Notes under the pieces: generated by a model
The model's database searches: none
Told to the model about the DNA's origin: nothing
What the model saw: the letters and a program-made list of their open reading frames with translations, nothing else
In this document: piece by piece, positions 1 to 7,782 of the stretch
How positions within the stretch are numbered: position 1 is the stretch's first letter
Layout: every line of letters begins with the position of its first letter
Program-made: the position numbers and the translations under genes
Assembly: GCF_017875955.1 (NCBI RefSeq)
Contig: NZ_JAGINK010000001.1
Span: forward strand, 3,874,501-3,938,500
DNA from: Pseudomonas sp. BP8
Lineage (GTDB): Bacteria > Pseudomonadota > Gammaproteobacteria > Pseudomonadales > Pseudomonadaceae
Length of the DNA stretch: 64,000 bases
Direction: 5' to 3'

Positions 1-194
1 TGTGGTCGATTGCCATGACAGTTCTCCCGTATCAGGCGCAGGATATCTGCGCATACGATTGGGAAAATTGGCTTGGCATGAAGTGCCTTGGGCTCGACGG
101 GCGGCTCATAAAAAGCCGGCACATAGGTCGGGCTCCAAAGGAGATCGATAATCCAGGGGTTGGGATCAGGCACGGCCCCATAAAATGCTGCCAC
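1..194 (-). CDS. Possible partial CDS, unknown, 3' end off the window
   Basis: An open frame runs on the minus strand from a GTG at 194 to the window edge without a stop. The predicted peptide starts MAAFYGAVPDPNPWIIDLLW and is rich in Pro, Trp and Tyr, more protein-like than the competing frames here. The 5' side is bounded by a REP element, as expected of a gene start. There is no strong ribosome binding site and I recognise no family. It lies in a stretch of gene remnants, so it may be a fragment. The start is a guess. Confidence 0.3.
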   Translation of the reverse strand, partial: MAAFYGAVPDPNPWIIDLLWSPTYVPAFYEPPVEPKALHAKPIFPIVCADILRLIRENCHGNRP

Positions 195-229
195 ACCAGG
201 AGAACAACCCCCGTAAATGCAGCGCGTAT

Positions 230-275
230 CCTGTAGGAGCGGGCTTGCCCCGCGAACACGGGCGTAGCCCGTGCC
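230..275 (+). repeat. REP element (P. putida type)
   Basis: Contains the core TAGGAGCGGGCTTGCCCCGCG found many times in this window, followed by a small hairpin (ACGGGC..GCCCGT). Such elements lie between genes in Pseudomonas and create false ORFs whose translations begin MFAGQARSYR. Confidence 0.85.
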
Positions 276-420
276 AGCAGCCCCCTTCTCCTGAGCGCCC
301 TCCATGCTGTCGCCCGAGATTCGCATCAGGTACCGTGAATTGGAGTTACATTGCTCATGCCTGCTCCGCAAAGAACGCCATTAACGGCTGATGGTTAAAG
401 GGCGAACCCAAAGGGAGTGG

Positions 421-891
421 TCAGAACCACTCATCCAGTGCATGAAGACGCTGGATCGCATGTTTATATTGGCAAAACAGGGCATACCCTGAGCGAGCAG
501 TTCCAGCTGCACTTTCTGCGTAAATTCCGTCGCAGTCAGCTTTGACATATTGCTTCCACAGCGTCTGAGAATCTTTCAGCATGGACGGGACCGTCTCATA
601 GGTTGCAAGTCTGTCAGGATGCTCAGCCATATGCTGAGCTTTTACCATTTTTTCCTGATACTTCTGTTCGACCCTCTCGTTACTCACGCGCACCATCGTT
701 AACAGGCATAGATCACTGTCGTGCGTCGTGCGAGTGTTCGGATTCTTCAGACACTGATGCCACTCGGCCTCTACCTTCACCGCAAACTGACGGACCGCCT
801 CATCTAGGGCTTCTTCTCGTCCAACATCAGCATACGCGGCACTGGCTGCCAGAAATGCTCCTAGAAGGCCTGCTTTCAAAGTCCTTTTCAT
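421..891 (-). CDS. Secreted LprI/DUF1311-like protein
   Basis: This 156-residue protein has a clear Sec signal peptide (MKRTLKAGLLGAFLAASAAYA) and a small periplasmic domain. The domain carries spaced cysteines, a repeated Leu/Tyr pattern and a 'LWKQYVKADCDG' stretch typical of the DUF1311/LprI family, which includes proposed lysozyme-inhibitor proteins. ATG at 891 is preferred over the in-frame TTG at 900 because AAGGA lies 9 nt upstream of the ATG. It probably acts in the periplasm. Its neighbours are degraded genes, so it may be accessory. The family match is by eye; the inhibitor role is only known for some members and is not shown here. Confidence 0.6.
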   Translation of the reverse strand: MKRTLKAGLLGAFLAASAAYADVGREEALDEAVRQFAVKVEAEWHQCLKNPNTRTTHDSDLCLLTMVRVSNERVEQKYQEKMVKAQHMAEHPDRLATYETVPSMLKDSQTLWKQYVKADCDGIYAESAAGTARSGYALFCQYKHAIQRLHALDEWF

Positions 892-970
892 AGGTCTCAA
901 TCCTTGAGCTGATCATTCGGCGCCCGCATCGTGACGGAGATGCAGGCTGCGCGCAATCGCCACCTCGTTG

Positions 971-1087
971 ACCTGTCAGGCGTTCAGTTCGACGCTTGAC
1001 CAACGCCTGGCCCTGGTGTTCGACCGGAAGCGCATGATGATGATTCAGCAGGACCCGGGGGATGAGGCTATTGGTCGCCAAGCCTAA
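971..1087 (+). pseudogene. Gene scrap, unknown family
   Basis: A short open stretch ending at TAA 1085-1087 reads ...LDQRLALVFDRKRMMMIQ.. and looks like a natural C-terminus, but it has no start or ribosome binding site. It is preceded in another frame by a similar-looking scrap (LVDLSGVQFDA, stop at 994-996), which suggests a frameshifted remnant. It overlaps the 3' end of the CigR-like gene on the other strand by 4 bases. Parent family not recognised. Confidence 0.25.
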
Positions 1088-1551
1088 TTCAGCGCCCCAT
1101 TTATCACTTCGTAGATTATGCCTGTGGCAATGGCAACGAGAATTAAGTCTGTTCCAGCTTGTTGCCACTCATAGCCATCGTAGCGCGGTAGATGGCCAAG
1201 AAGTCTGCCGTCGAGCTTTTTGGCAATGCCAGGGGGGAGCGGTTTTCCTCGTGCCAAGTTCTTCTGGATGCCAGGCGGTAATGCTGGGCCTGGACTCCAA
1301 TAATTGTGGTAGCTGTTCAGTACGTTCAGGACGCCACCGCGATCAATACTCGGGCCGTGATCCCAGTCATTGTGTCCTGAACTCTTTCCCTTCGCCCCGC
1401 TACCTTGGTTGCCGTGGCCTTGAGAATTTTGAGCGTTTCCCTTTCCGTTTCCTTGCCCTTTTCCATTACCGGGGTCAGCGAATACGCCGACCGAGCCTGT
1501 GATTAAAACAAGGCTTGTAAGCACCGAGATCAATGTTTTCGATTTGAGCAT
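1084..1551 (-). CDS. CigR-like (RcnB-family) secreted protein
   Basis: This 155-residue protein has an N-terminal signal peptide (about residues 1-25), then a low-complexity Gly/Asn/Lys/Gln region (26-60). The conserved C-terminal part contains two copies of an 'LPPGI(Q/A)K' motif, 'GRLLGHLPRYDGYEW' and a hydrophobic tail ending in 'IIYEVINGALN'. This is the layout of proteins annotated as anti-virulence regulator CigR family in Pseudomonas, related to RcnB. CigR restrains virulence in Salmonella, but the biochemical role in Pseudomonas is unclear. The ATG at 1551 has only a weak GGA upstream. The product is probably periplasmic or membrane-tethered through the C-terminal hydrophobic segment. 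Confidence 0.75.
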   Translation of the reverse strand: MLKSKTLISVLTSLVLITGSVGVFADPGNGKGQGNGKGNAQNSQGHGNQGSGAKGKSSGHNDWDHGPSIDRGGVLNVLNSYHNYWSPGPALPPGIQKNLARGKPLPPGIAKKLDGRLLGHLPRYDGYEWQQAGTDLILVAIATGIIYEVINGALN

Positions 1552-1708
1552 GTCCGTACTCTCAGAAAGGGGATCTCCCCTCCAATGTAGACGACGCTAT
1601 ACAAAAAAGTTCACGTACCACCATGCCGCATCCGACCACGGAGGGCGGCGCATGCATGGAGAAAGCCGTGAGCGTGTCCGCGCAGCTTGGGGAGACCTTC
1701 CTGGGTGA

Positions 1709-1834
1709 ACTTGGGTGCGCCGTACTGCCGTTGATGTTCACCAGTGGCAGAATCCCGACAAGTTCCACGAGGACAGCGCGCTGGATGGCGTAGCGTATTC
1801 CTCGCTGAAGGCTGAGGCGCTGGCCAAGGGCTAG
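1709..1834 (+). pseudogene. Gene scrap, unknown family
   Basis: An open frame of about 41 codons ends at TAG 1832-1834. It follows directly after an in-frame stop (1706-1708), with no start codon or ribosome binding site. The end reads DSALDGVAYSSLKAEALAKG, a protein-like, amphipathic C-terminus. It lies next to the Imm50-like gene but on the opposite strand, so it is not obviously the cognate toxin. Probably a remnant of a mobile or accessory gene. The 290-bp stretch 1552-1841 holds nothing else I can support. Confidence 0.25.
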
Positions 1835-1841
1835 ATAGCGT

Positions 1842-2255
1842 TCAAATCAGGGTCGTAACATCCCCTACCTCAACCCGCGCGCATCTGATTACTCCGCCAA
1901 AGCCGAAGATGGAGCTGATACTGACTTCAATCGCGTGGTCGTCCGTTCGCGCAAATTCAATTGAGTCAATGACATTCTGGTGGTTGAAGTCTTCAACAGA
2001 AAAGGAATGCAAATCGTAGAACAACAACTCGATCAAGAGACTTTGGAAGCAAACTGCTTCGTAGTTTTCTGTCCCTTGGTTAATTCCCTTGTAGTAGCGA
2101 ACGTTGACGCACAATCGGGCGGACGATGAAGTCGGGGACCCAACCCCGCTTCTGGACGCTGATACCGAAATAATTTCTGCATCGTGAAATCCTGGCCAGA
2201 AGCCTAGCGCTTTGACTACTTTCTCTGCGTTTTGCACGCAGCTTGGCCATTCCAT
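1842..2255 (-). CDS. Imm50-like immunity protein
   Basis: This is a 137-residue cytoplasmic protein without signal peptide or membrane segment. The N-terminal 'GFWPGFHDAEIISV' motif (about residues 18-31) is characteristic of the Imm50 family, immunity proteins encoded beside polymorphic (Rhs, CDI or T6SS-type) toxins. GGAG sits 8 nt before the ATG. Its codon usage is less GC-rich than the core genes nearby, as expected of horizontally moved cargo. No toxin gene adjoins it in the window, only gene scraps and a broken integrase, so it appears orphaned. It might protect against toxins from kin strains. The family assignment is by motif only. Confidence 0.55.
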   Translation of the reverse strand: MEWPSCVQNAEKVVKALGFWPGFHDAEIISVSASRSGVGSPTSSSARLCVNVRYYKGINQGTENYEAVCFQSLLIELLFYDLHSFSVEDFNHQNVIDSIEFARTDDHAIEVSISSIFGFGGVIRCARVEVGDVTTLI

Positions 2256-2303
2256 GAGAAGCGCTCCAATTTAGCATCCCGCATTCTACTCATCCCTGAG
2301 CAT

Positions 2304-2879
2304 ATGCCTCAAAGCTTCCCGGTGACGATCGACACCGACTGCGGTGCTCGGCGTGAAGACATCGGCTGCTACGGCGGCGGGATGGCTTTCGTCGACGCCG
2401 AGTCGTCGCATCATCGTCAAGCGAAACCTGAAGACCGGACTAAAACCAAGCACCAGAGGGTGATTCTTCTGGATGAGCGCGCTCTCAATGCACTCGCGCA
2501 GGCGAGAAGAATGGCCCAACTGCGCCGGATGGCGTCTAAGTCTGCGCACCCTGATAGCCCTTTCGTATTCCAACCGAGCAAAGGTGGGCTGTGGATCAAC
2601 GAGCCAAGTGTTACAATCCGCCACTTCAAAGCAGCGCTCAAGGCGCTGGACATCCGTGAACGTCGGCAGTACGACACCCGCCACACCTACGCAACCATGT
2701 GCCTTATGGCTGGGATGAACCCCGCGTTCATCGCAAACCAGCTCGGCCACAGCGTCGAGATGTTGCTCTCTACCTACGCGAAATGGATCAGCTCCTCCTC
2801 GGACTGGAGGGAGCTGGAGAAGCTGCCGCCCCGAATCGAATTGGCCCAAAATTGGCCCAAAACTGACTCGAGGGCCTAA
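2304..2879 (+). pseudogene. Truncated tyrosine integrase (C-terminal half)
   Basis: Residues from about 'KTKHQRVILLDERAL' onward match the catalytic domain of phage/island integrases. The box-II motif 'YDTRHTYATM', 'NQLGHSVEML' and the nucleophile Tyr in 'LLSTYAKWI' are present. The N-terminal SAM-like domain and the first catalytic Arg region are missing; the sequence upstream of about 2400 does not look like integrase. A full enzyme is normally near 350-400 residues, so this remnant is non-functional. It ends 32 bp before ybiT. The exact left boundary of homology is uncertain. It marks a genomic island that once entered here. Confidence 0.75.
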
Positions 2880-2911
2880 ATACACCTCTGGAACCCCCGC
2901 AGGACAAGCAC

Positions 2912-4498
2912 TTGATTTCTACCGCTAACATCACCATGCAATTCGGCGCCAAGCCGCTGTTCGAAAACGTCTCGGTCAAATTCAACAACGGCAACCGCTA
3001 CGGCCTGATCGGCGCCAACGGCTGCGGCAAGTCGACCTTCATGAAGATCCTCGGCGGCGACCTGGAGCCGTCCGGCGGCCAGGTGATGCTGGAGCCGAAC
3101 ACCCGCCTGGGTAAGTTGCGCCAGGACCAGTTCGCCTACGAGGAATTCACCGTGATCGATACGGTGATCATGGGCCACGAGCAACTGTTCAAGGTCAAGG
3201 CCGAGCGTGATCGCATCTATTCGCTGCCAGAAATGAGCGAAGAAGACGGCATGGCCGTGGCCGAACTGGAAACCGAGTTCGCCGAAATGGACGGCTACAC
3301 CGCCGACTCGCGCGCCGGTGAGCTGCTGCTGGGCCTGGGTATCCCCCTGGAACAACACTACGGCCCGATGAGCGAAGTCGCTCCGGGTTGGAAACTGCGT
3401 GTGCTGCTGGCCCAGTCGCTGTTCTCGGATCCGGACGTGCTGCTGCTCGACGAACCGACCAACCACCTGGACATCAACACCATTCGCTGGCTGGAAAGCA
3501 TTCTCACGGCGCGTAACAGCACCATGATCATCATTTCCCACGACCGGCACTTCCTCAACAGCGTCTGCACCCACATGGCTGACCTGGACTACGGCGAGCT
3601 GCGCCTGTTCCCGGGCAACTATGACGAGTACATGACCGCTGCGACCCAGTCGCGCGAGCAGTTGCTGTCCGACAACGCCAAGAAAAAGGCGCAGATCGCC
3701 GAGCTGCAGACCTTCGTCAGCCGCTTCTCGGCCAACGCTTCCAAAGCCAAGCAGGCCACTTCGCGGGCCAAGCAGATCGACAAGATCCAGCTGGCCGAGG
3801 TCAAGCCTTCGAGCCGGGTCAGCCCGTTCATCCGCTTCGAGCAGAACAAGAAGCTGCACCGTCAGGCGGTGACCATCGAGAGAATGGCCAAGGCCTTCGA
3901 CGAGAAGATCCTGTTCAAGGACTTCAGCTTCACCGTCGAAGCCGGCGAGCGCGTAGCGATCATCGGCCCCAACGGTATCGGCAAGACCACCCTGCTGCGG
4001 ACCATGGTCGGCGAGATGCAACCGGATGCCGGTGCGGTCAAGTGGACCGACAGCGCTGAAGTCGGTTACTACGCGCAGGACCATGCCCACGACTTCGAAG
4101 ACGATGTCAGCCTGTTCGAGTGGATGGGCCAGTGGACCCAGGGCGAGCAGATGATTCGCGGTACCTTGGGCCGGATGCTGTTCTCCAACGACGAGATCCT
4201 CAAGTCGGTCAAGGTCATCTCCGGTGGTGAGCAAGGTCGCATGCTGTTCGGCAAGCTGATCCTGCAAAAGCCCAACGTGCTGGTAATGGACGAACCGACC
4301 AACCACCTGGACATGGAATCGATCGAGGCGCTGAACCTGGCGCTGGAGAACTATCCGGGCACCCTGCTGTTCGTCAGCCATGACCGTGAGTTCGTGTCGT
4401 CGCTGGCTACCCGTATCATCGAGCTGACGCCTGAAGGTGTGGTCGACTTCAGCGGGACCTACGACGATTACCTGCGCAGTCAGGGCGTCGTGGTTTAA
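2912..4498 (+). CDS. ybiT: ABC-F family ATPase YbiT
   Basis: This 528-residue protein has two ABC ATPase domains in tandem and no membrane domain. Walker A motifs are GANGCGKST (about 34-42) and GPNGIGKTT (about 352-360). The second domain has signature ISGGEQ, and both have DEPTNHLD Walker B motifs (about 180 and 460). The charged linker between domains is rich in Lys/Arg and Gln, as in ribosome-binding ABC-F proteins, and length and sequence closely follow E. coli YbiT (530 aa). ABC-F proteins act in the cytoplasm on the ribosome E site; the exact role of YbiT is less defined. The start is TTG, with AGGA 7 nt upstream; the next in-frame ATG lies inside the first strand of the domain. The integrase remnant now occupies the immediate upstream DNA. 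Confidence 0.93.
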   Translation: MISTANITMQFGAKPLFENVSVKFNNGNRYGLIGANGCGKSTFMKILGGDLEPSGGQVMLEPNTRLGKLRQDQFAYEEFTVIDTVIMGHEQLFKVKAERDRIYSLPEMSEEDGMAVAELETEFAEMDGYTADSRAGELLLGLGIPLEQHYGPMSEVAPGWKLRVLLAQSLFSDPDVLLLDEPTNHLDINTIRWLESILTARNSTMIIISHDRHFLNSVCTHMADLDYGELRLFPGNYDEYMTAATQSREQLLSDNAKKKAQIAELQTFVSRFSANASKAKQATSRAKQIDKIQLAEVKPSSRVSPFIRFEQNKKLHRQAVTIERMAKAFDEKILFKDFSFTVEAGERVAIIGPNGIGKTTLLRTMVGEMQPDAGAVKWTDSAEVGYYAQDHAHDFEDDVSLFEWMGQWTQGEQMIRGTLGRMLFSNDEILKSVKVISGGEQGRMLFGKLILQKPNVLVMDEPTNHLDMESIEALNLALENYPGTLLFVSHDREFVSSLATRIIELTPEGVVDFSGTYDDYLRSQGVVV

Positions 4499-4512
4499 GG
4501 CTGATTGCCTGG

Positions 4513-4532
4513 GGGCCGCTGTGCGGCCCTTT
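4513..4532 (+). terminator. Rho-independent terminator of ybiT
   Basis: A perfect 7-bp stem GGGCCGC/GCGGCCC with a TGT loop is followed by TTT, 14 nt after the ybiT stop. It merges into the REP-like sequence that follows. Confidence 0.65.
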
Positions 4533-4560
4533 CGCGACACAAGGCCGCTCCCACAGTGAT
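4533..4560 (+). repeat. REP-like element (CGCGACACAAGGCCGC type)
   Basis: CGCGACACAAGGCCGCTCCC is a second intergenic repeat family in this window, also seen near 12280 and 48038. Each copy sits just downstream of a GC hairpin. Confidence 0.7.
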
Positions 4561-4710
4561 CGCGCCAGGTTGAGGCCTAGTGCAAAACAGTTGCGACAGC
4601 GCATGCGTCGAAAGCGCCGCGTTCAGGATTAATTAGTTAGCCTGCTTTCATTTCTCCCGCACAACGGCCATCATGGTTTCACGCCCAACCGCCTTCCAGC
4701 GAAAGAGCCC

Positions 4711-5901
4711 ATGACCGCGCAAGCACCCTCCCCCAGCAATACCACCGGCATCACCCGACAGATCCTTTCGATCGTGTTGTATACCTTCATCGCATTTCTC
4801 TGCATCGGCTTGCCGATCGCGGTGCTGCCCAGCTATGTGCACGACCAACTGGGCTTCGGCGCGATAATCGCCGGCGTCACCATCGGCCTGCAGTACCTGT
4901 CCACCCTGCTCAGTCGGCCTTTTGCCGGACGGGTGGCGGACAGCCTGGGAGGCAAGCGGGCGATCGGTTACGGGCTGTGCGGCATCGTCGGCTGTGGCCT
5001 GCTGACCCTGCTGTCGGCCTGGACCACCAGCCTGCCCTGGGTGAGCCTGGCGCTACTGCTCGGGGGCCGCCTGCTGCTGGGTATTGCCCAGGGGCTGATT
5101 GGCGTCGCGACCTTGAGTTGGGGCATCAATCAAGTGGGTACCGAGCACACCGCGCGGGTGATTTCCTGGAACGGCATCGCTTCGTACGGTGCCATCGCCA
5201 TTGGCGCTCCTGTCGGCGTGCTGTTGGTCGATGGCCTGGACTTCAGCGTACTCGGACCACTGCTGGCAGTGCTGGCCGGCCTCGGCTGGCTCGCCCTGCG
5301 CACGCGGCCCGACGTGATCGTGGTGCGCGGCGAGCGCCTGCCGTTCTGGTCGGCCTTTGTCCGGGTGGCGCCGTGCGGGCTGGGCTTGATGCTGGCGTCG
5401 ATTGGCTACGGTACCTTGACCACCTTCGTCACCCTCTATTACCTCGAACGTGGCTGGACCGGGGCAGCCTTGTGCCTGAGCGCATTCGGCATCTGCTTCA
5501 TTATTTCGCGGCTGCTGTTCGTCAATGCAGTCAACCGTTTTGGCGGCTACGCGGTGGCGGTGAGCTGCATGGCAACCGAAGTGGTCGGCCTTGTCCTGCT
5601 TTGGCTGGCCCCAGTGCCGGCAGTTGCATTGATTGGCGCGGGCTTGACCGGAGTTGGCCTGTCACTGGTATATCCGGCCTTGGGCGTCGAAGCGATCAAA
5701 CAGGTACCCACCAGCAGCCGCGGCGCCGGGCTGGGTGCCTACGCGGTGTTCTTCGACCTGGCCCTGGCTATCGCCGGGCCGGTGATGGGCGCGGCGGCCG
5801 TGTACCTGGGCTATGCCTCGATCTTCGCCGTCGCCGCCCTGCTCGCGCTCTCAGGGGTTGGCCTGGTGCTTCTGCTCGCTCGCAGTCGCCGCCGCGGCTG
5901 A
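4711..5901 (+). CDS. MFS exporter, YfcJ/YhhS-like
   Basis: This 396-residue polytopic inner-membrane protein shows about twelve hydrophobic segments. The conserved MFS loop 'GRVADSLGGKRAIGYG' lies between TM2 and TM3, with 'GRLLLGIAQGLIG' in TM4. Length and motifs resemble the YfcJ/YhhS (UPF0226) drug/sugar-efflux-like branch, whose substrates are poorly known. The ATG at 4711 has only a weak purine stretch upstream (GAAAGAG). Its 3' end overlaps the convergent hydrolase gene by 51 bp. It appears monocistronic, and the 200 bp upstream hold the ybiT terminator and a REP-like element. Substrate cannot be told from sequence. Confidence 0.75.
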   Translation: MTAQAPSPSNTTGITRQILSIVLYTFIAFLCIGLPIAVLPSYVHDQLGFGAIIAGVTIGLQYLSTLLSRPFAGRVADSLGGKRAIGYGLCGIVGCGLLTLLSAWTTSLPWVSLALLLGGRLLLGIAQGLIGVATLSWGINQVGTEHTARVISWNGIASYGAIAIGAPVGVLLVDGLDFSVLGPLLAVLAGLGWLALRTRPDVIVVRGERLPFWSAFVRVAPCGLGLMLASIGYGTLTTFVTLYYLERGWTGAALCLSAFGICFIISRLLFVNAVNRFGGYAVAVSCMATEVVGLVLLWLAPVPAVALIGAGLTGVGLSLVYPALGVEAIKQVPTSSRGAGLGAYAVFFDLALAIAGPVMGAAAVYLGYASIFAVAALLALSGVGLVLLLARSRRRG

Positions 5902-6906
5902 GCGTTCAGCAGACGCTGGCGCGCCCAACGCCTGCGTAAAGAAATCAGCGCTTTCGCGCTGCAACGAGCGATGGATCTGGCGCCGATCGACACCCTCGGC
6001 ATCCTTGCACAGCGCCGGCATGCGCGCGTGTTGCTCGGCATCGCAAGGCGCCATGAACACGAAGTGCCCGGCACCGGCCAGCAGGCGGTAATCCGGGGTC
6101 ACCGGCAGCTTGCGCGCCAAGGCGTCGGCGTTGTGCTGCAACGTCAGCAGTTGATCGTTGTCGCCGCTGTAGATCAACGCAGGGACGTGTACGCCACTCA
6201 GCGCATGGCGGCCAAACATCAGGCTCAGCGGTGCCATCAGCATGACCGCGCCCACGCGCGGGTCGGCATGCGCAGTGAGCTCGCTACGATCGGCGATCAA
6301 TACCCCGTGAGTCTTGCAGGCGTCGGCATCGCTGGGCCGCTCCTGACAGTAACGTTGCAGGCGATCGAGGTCCGGCTGGGCACCCGCCAGGATCAATGCG
6401 GTTTCGCCCCCAGCGGAATAGCCAATCACGCCAACTTTGCCGTCATTCAAATACGGGCCAAGCAACCCGTCGGAGCGGGCAGCGCTGATTGCCGCACTGA
6501 CCTGCAGCGGCCGTCCATAGAGGTTGCTCAGCGTACCCAGGCGACTCGGGTCGCGGGGGTTATCGCCAGGGTGGGTCAGCGCGATCACTACAAAGCCCTG
6601 CCGTGCCAGTGCCGTGGCCAGATCATGCAAGGCCAGCGGGCTGCCGCTGTTGCCATGCGACACGACTAGCAACGGGAACGACCCCAACGCCACTGGCGCT
6701 TCTTCGGCGACGCGTAACGGGTAGCCTTCGATACGGACGCTGTGGGTTGCCGCGCGGGTCGGATAGAACGCCAGTGCCTGCATGGGTCGGGCGTCGAGCG
6801 GGTCGGCCAATTGCAGCCGATGCAGCCCCGCGACCCACCCAGCGGCCTCGGCTCGCGGCAGAACGCCGACCAGGAGCAAGACCAAGAGCATGCAGGTACG
6901 GTTCAT
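5851..6906 (-). CDS. Secreted dienelactone-hydrolase-like alpha/beta hydrolase
   Basis: This 351-residue protein begins with a signal peptide (about 1-22, ending AEA) and has an alpha/beta hydrolase fold. The oxyanion region is 'VVSHGNSGS', the nucleophile elbow 'GYSAGG' places Ser at 164, the acidic candidate is in 'SGDNDQ' (about 249-251) and the catalytic His in 'GAGHFVF' (281). This matches the COG4188 group of predicted dienelactone hydrolases. It probably acts in the periplasm on an ester or lactone; substrate unknown. The last 51 bp overlap the MFS gene on the other strand. The C-terminal tail (about 330-351) is Ala/Ser-rich and lies in the overlap, so it may be non-essential. Confidence 0.8.
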   Translation of the reverse strand: MNRTCMLLVLLLVGVLPRAEAAGWVAGLHRLQLADPLDARPMQALAFYPTRAATHSVRIEGYPLRVAEEAPVALGSFPLLVVSHGNSGSPLALHDLATALARQGFVVIALTHPGDNPRDPSRLGTLSNLYGRPLQVSAAISAARSDGLLGPYLNDGKVGVIGYSAGGETALILAGAQPDLDRLQRYCQERPSDADACKTHGVLIADRSELTAHADPRVGAVMLMAPLSLMFGRHALSGVHVPALIYSGDNDQLLTLQHNADALARKLPVTPDYRLLAGAGHFVFMAPCDAEQHARMPALCKDAEGVDRRQIHRSLQRESADFFTQALGAPASAERSAAAATASEQKHQANP

Positions 6907-6984
6907 CGGCGGCGTCTCCCCGCGAGGCGGAAGGATAGCGCCAGCATAGAGCCAGGGTGTGCGGTAGCAGATGAAAACTGGATG

Positions 6985-7026
6985 AAAAAAGCCGGCTGAC
7001 GCGTGAAGCTTCAGCCGGCTTTTTTA
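6985..7026. terminator. Bidirectional terminator
   Basis: A perfect 15-bp inverted repeat, AAAAAAGCCGGCTGA and its complement, is separated by 12 nt. It has an A-run on the left and a T-run on the right, so it would work in both directions. It lies just after the azoR stop (minus strand). Confidence 0.9.
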
Positions 7027-7038
7027 GAGGTATGGCAA

Positions 7039-7650
7039 TCAGGCAGCGGCGAACAGCTCGCCTGCGATCTGCGCCTGGGCTGCGTCGATAGCTTTGCTGC
7101 GGTGCTCAGGGCCGTAGGCCAGGCCATGGGCACGGACGATTTCCAGGTCGGTGACGCCGATGAAACCGAGGAACACCTTGAGGAAGTCTTCATGGCCGGC
7201 GCCCGTTGGCTGACCAACGTGCAGGCCACCTGCGGTGGACACGAGAATCACTTTCTTGTTACCGCACAGGCCTTCTGGGCCGGCTTCGGTGTAACGGAAG
7301 GTCTTGCCGGCGACAGCGACGCGGTCGATCCAGGCCTTGAGCTGAGTCGGTACGGTGAAGTTGTACATCGGCGCACCGATCACTACGGCGTCGGCAGCGA
7401 GGAATTCGTCCAGGGTTTCCTGGCTCAGCTTGGCCTCGAACGCTTGCGCGGCATCGCGCATTTCTTCTGGAGTACCTGCGGCTACCAGGGTGGCGGCAGA
7501 AAAGTGGCTGATGGCATCGCCTGCCAGGTCACGGTAAACCACTTCGATGCTGGAATCAGCAGCCTTCCAGGCCTCGACCACTTCGCGGCTGAGCTGGCGG
7601 GAGGCGGAATTGTCGCCGAGGATGCTCGAATCGATGTGCAACAGTTTCAT
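7039..7650 (-). CDS. azoR: FMN-dependent NADH-azoreductase AzoR
   Basis: This 203-residue flavodoxin-like cytoplasmic protein starts 'MKLLHIDSSIL', with Ser residues that bind the FMN phosphate. It has 'GAPMYNFTVPTQLKAWID' (about 92-109), the isoalloxazine-binding signature of the AzoR/NQO family, and 'STAGG' near residue 140. The family reduces azo dyes and quinones with NAD(P)H and protects against electrophile stress. AGGAGA lies 6 nt before the ATG. The gene is divergent from a LysR regulator 132 bp away, which probably controls it, as is common for azoR paralogues. Terminated by the strong hairpin at 6985. Confidence 0.93.
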   Translation of the reverse strand: MKLLHIDSSILGDNSASRQLSREVVEAWKAADSSIEVVYRDLAGDAISHFSAATLVAAGTPEEMRDAAQAFEAKLSQETLDEFLAADAVVIGAPMYNFTVPTQLKAWIDRVAVAGKTFRYTEAGPEGLCGNKKVILVSTAGGLHVGQPTGAGHEDFLKVFLGFIGVTDLEIVRAHGLAYGPEHRSKAIDAAQAQIAGELFAAA

Positions 7651-7782
7651 GGGACTCTCCTGTAATGAAGACCGCAGCAGTGGGCGATCACGATGGAGAG
7701 AATCCTATAGAACAATCGAATAGCTGATAAGTCAGCAAAAATGCATTAGTTTGTCCTACAGATGGAACAATGAGACCGTCAC

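Noticed and set aside
2876..4540. 554-residue ORF antisense to ybiT
   Set aside because: Shadow of ybiT in another frame; the product lacks a recognisable domain.
4977..5939. 320-residue ORF in another frame within the MFS gene
   Set aside because: Arg/His-rich shadow product with no domain.
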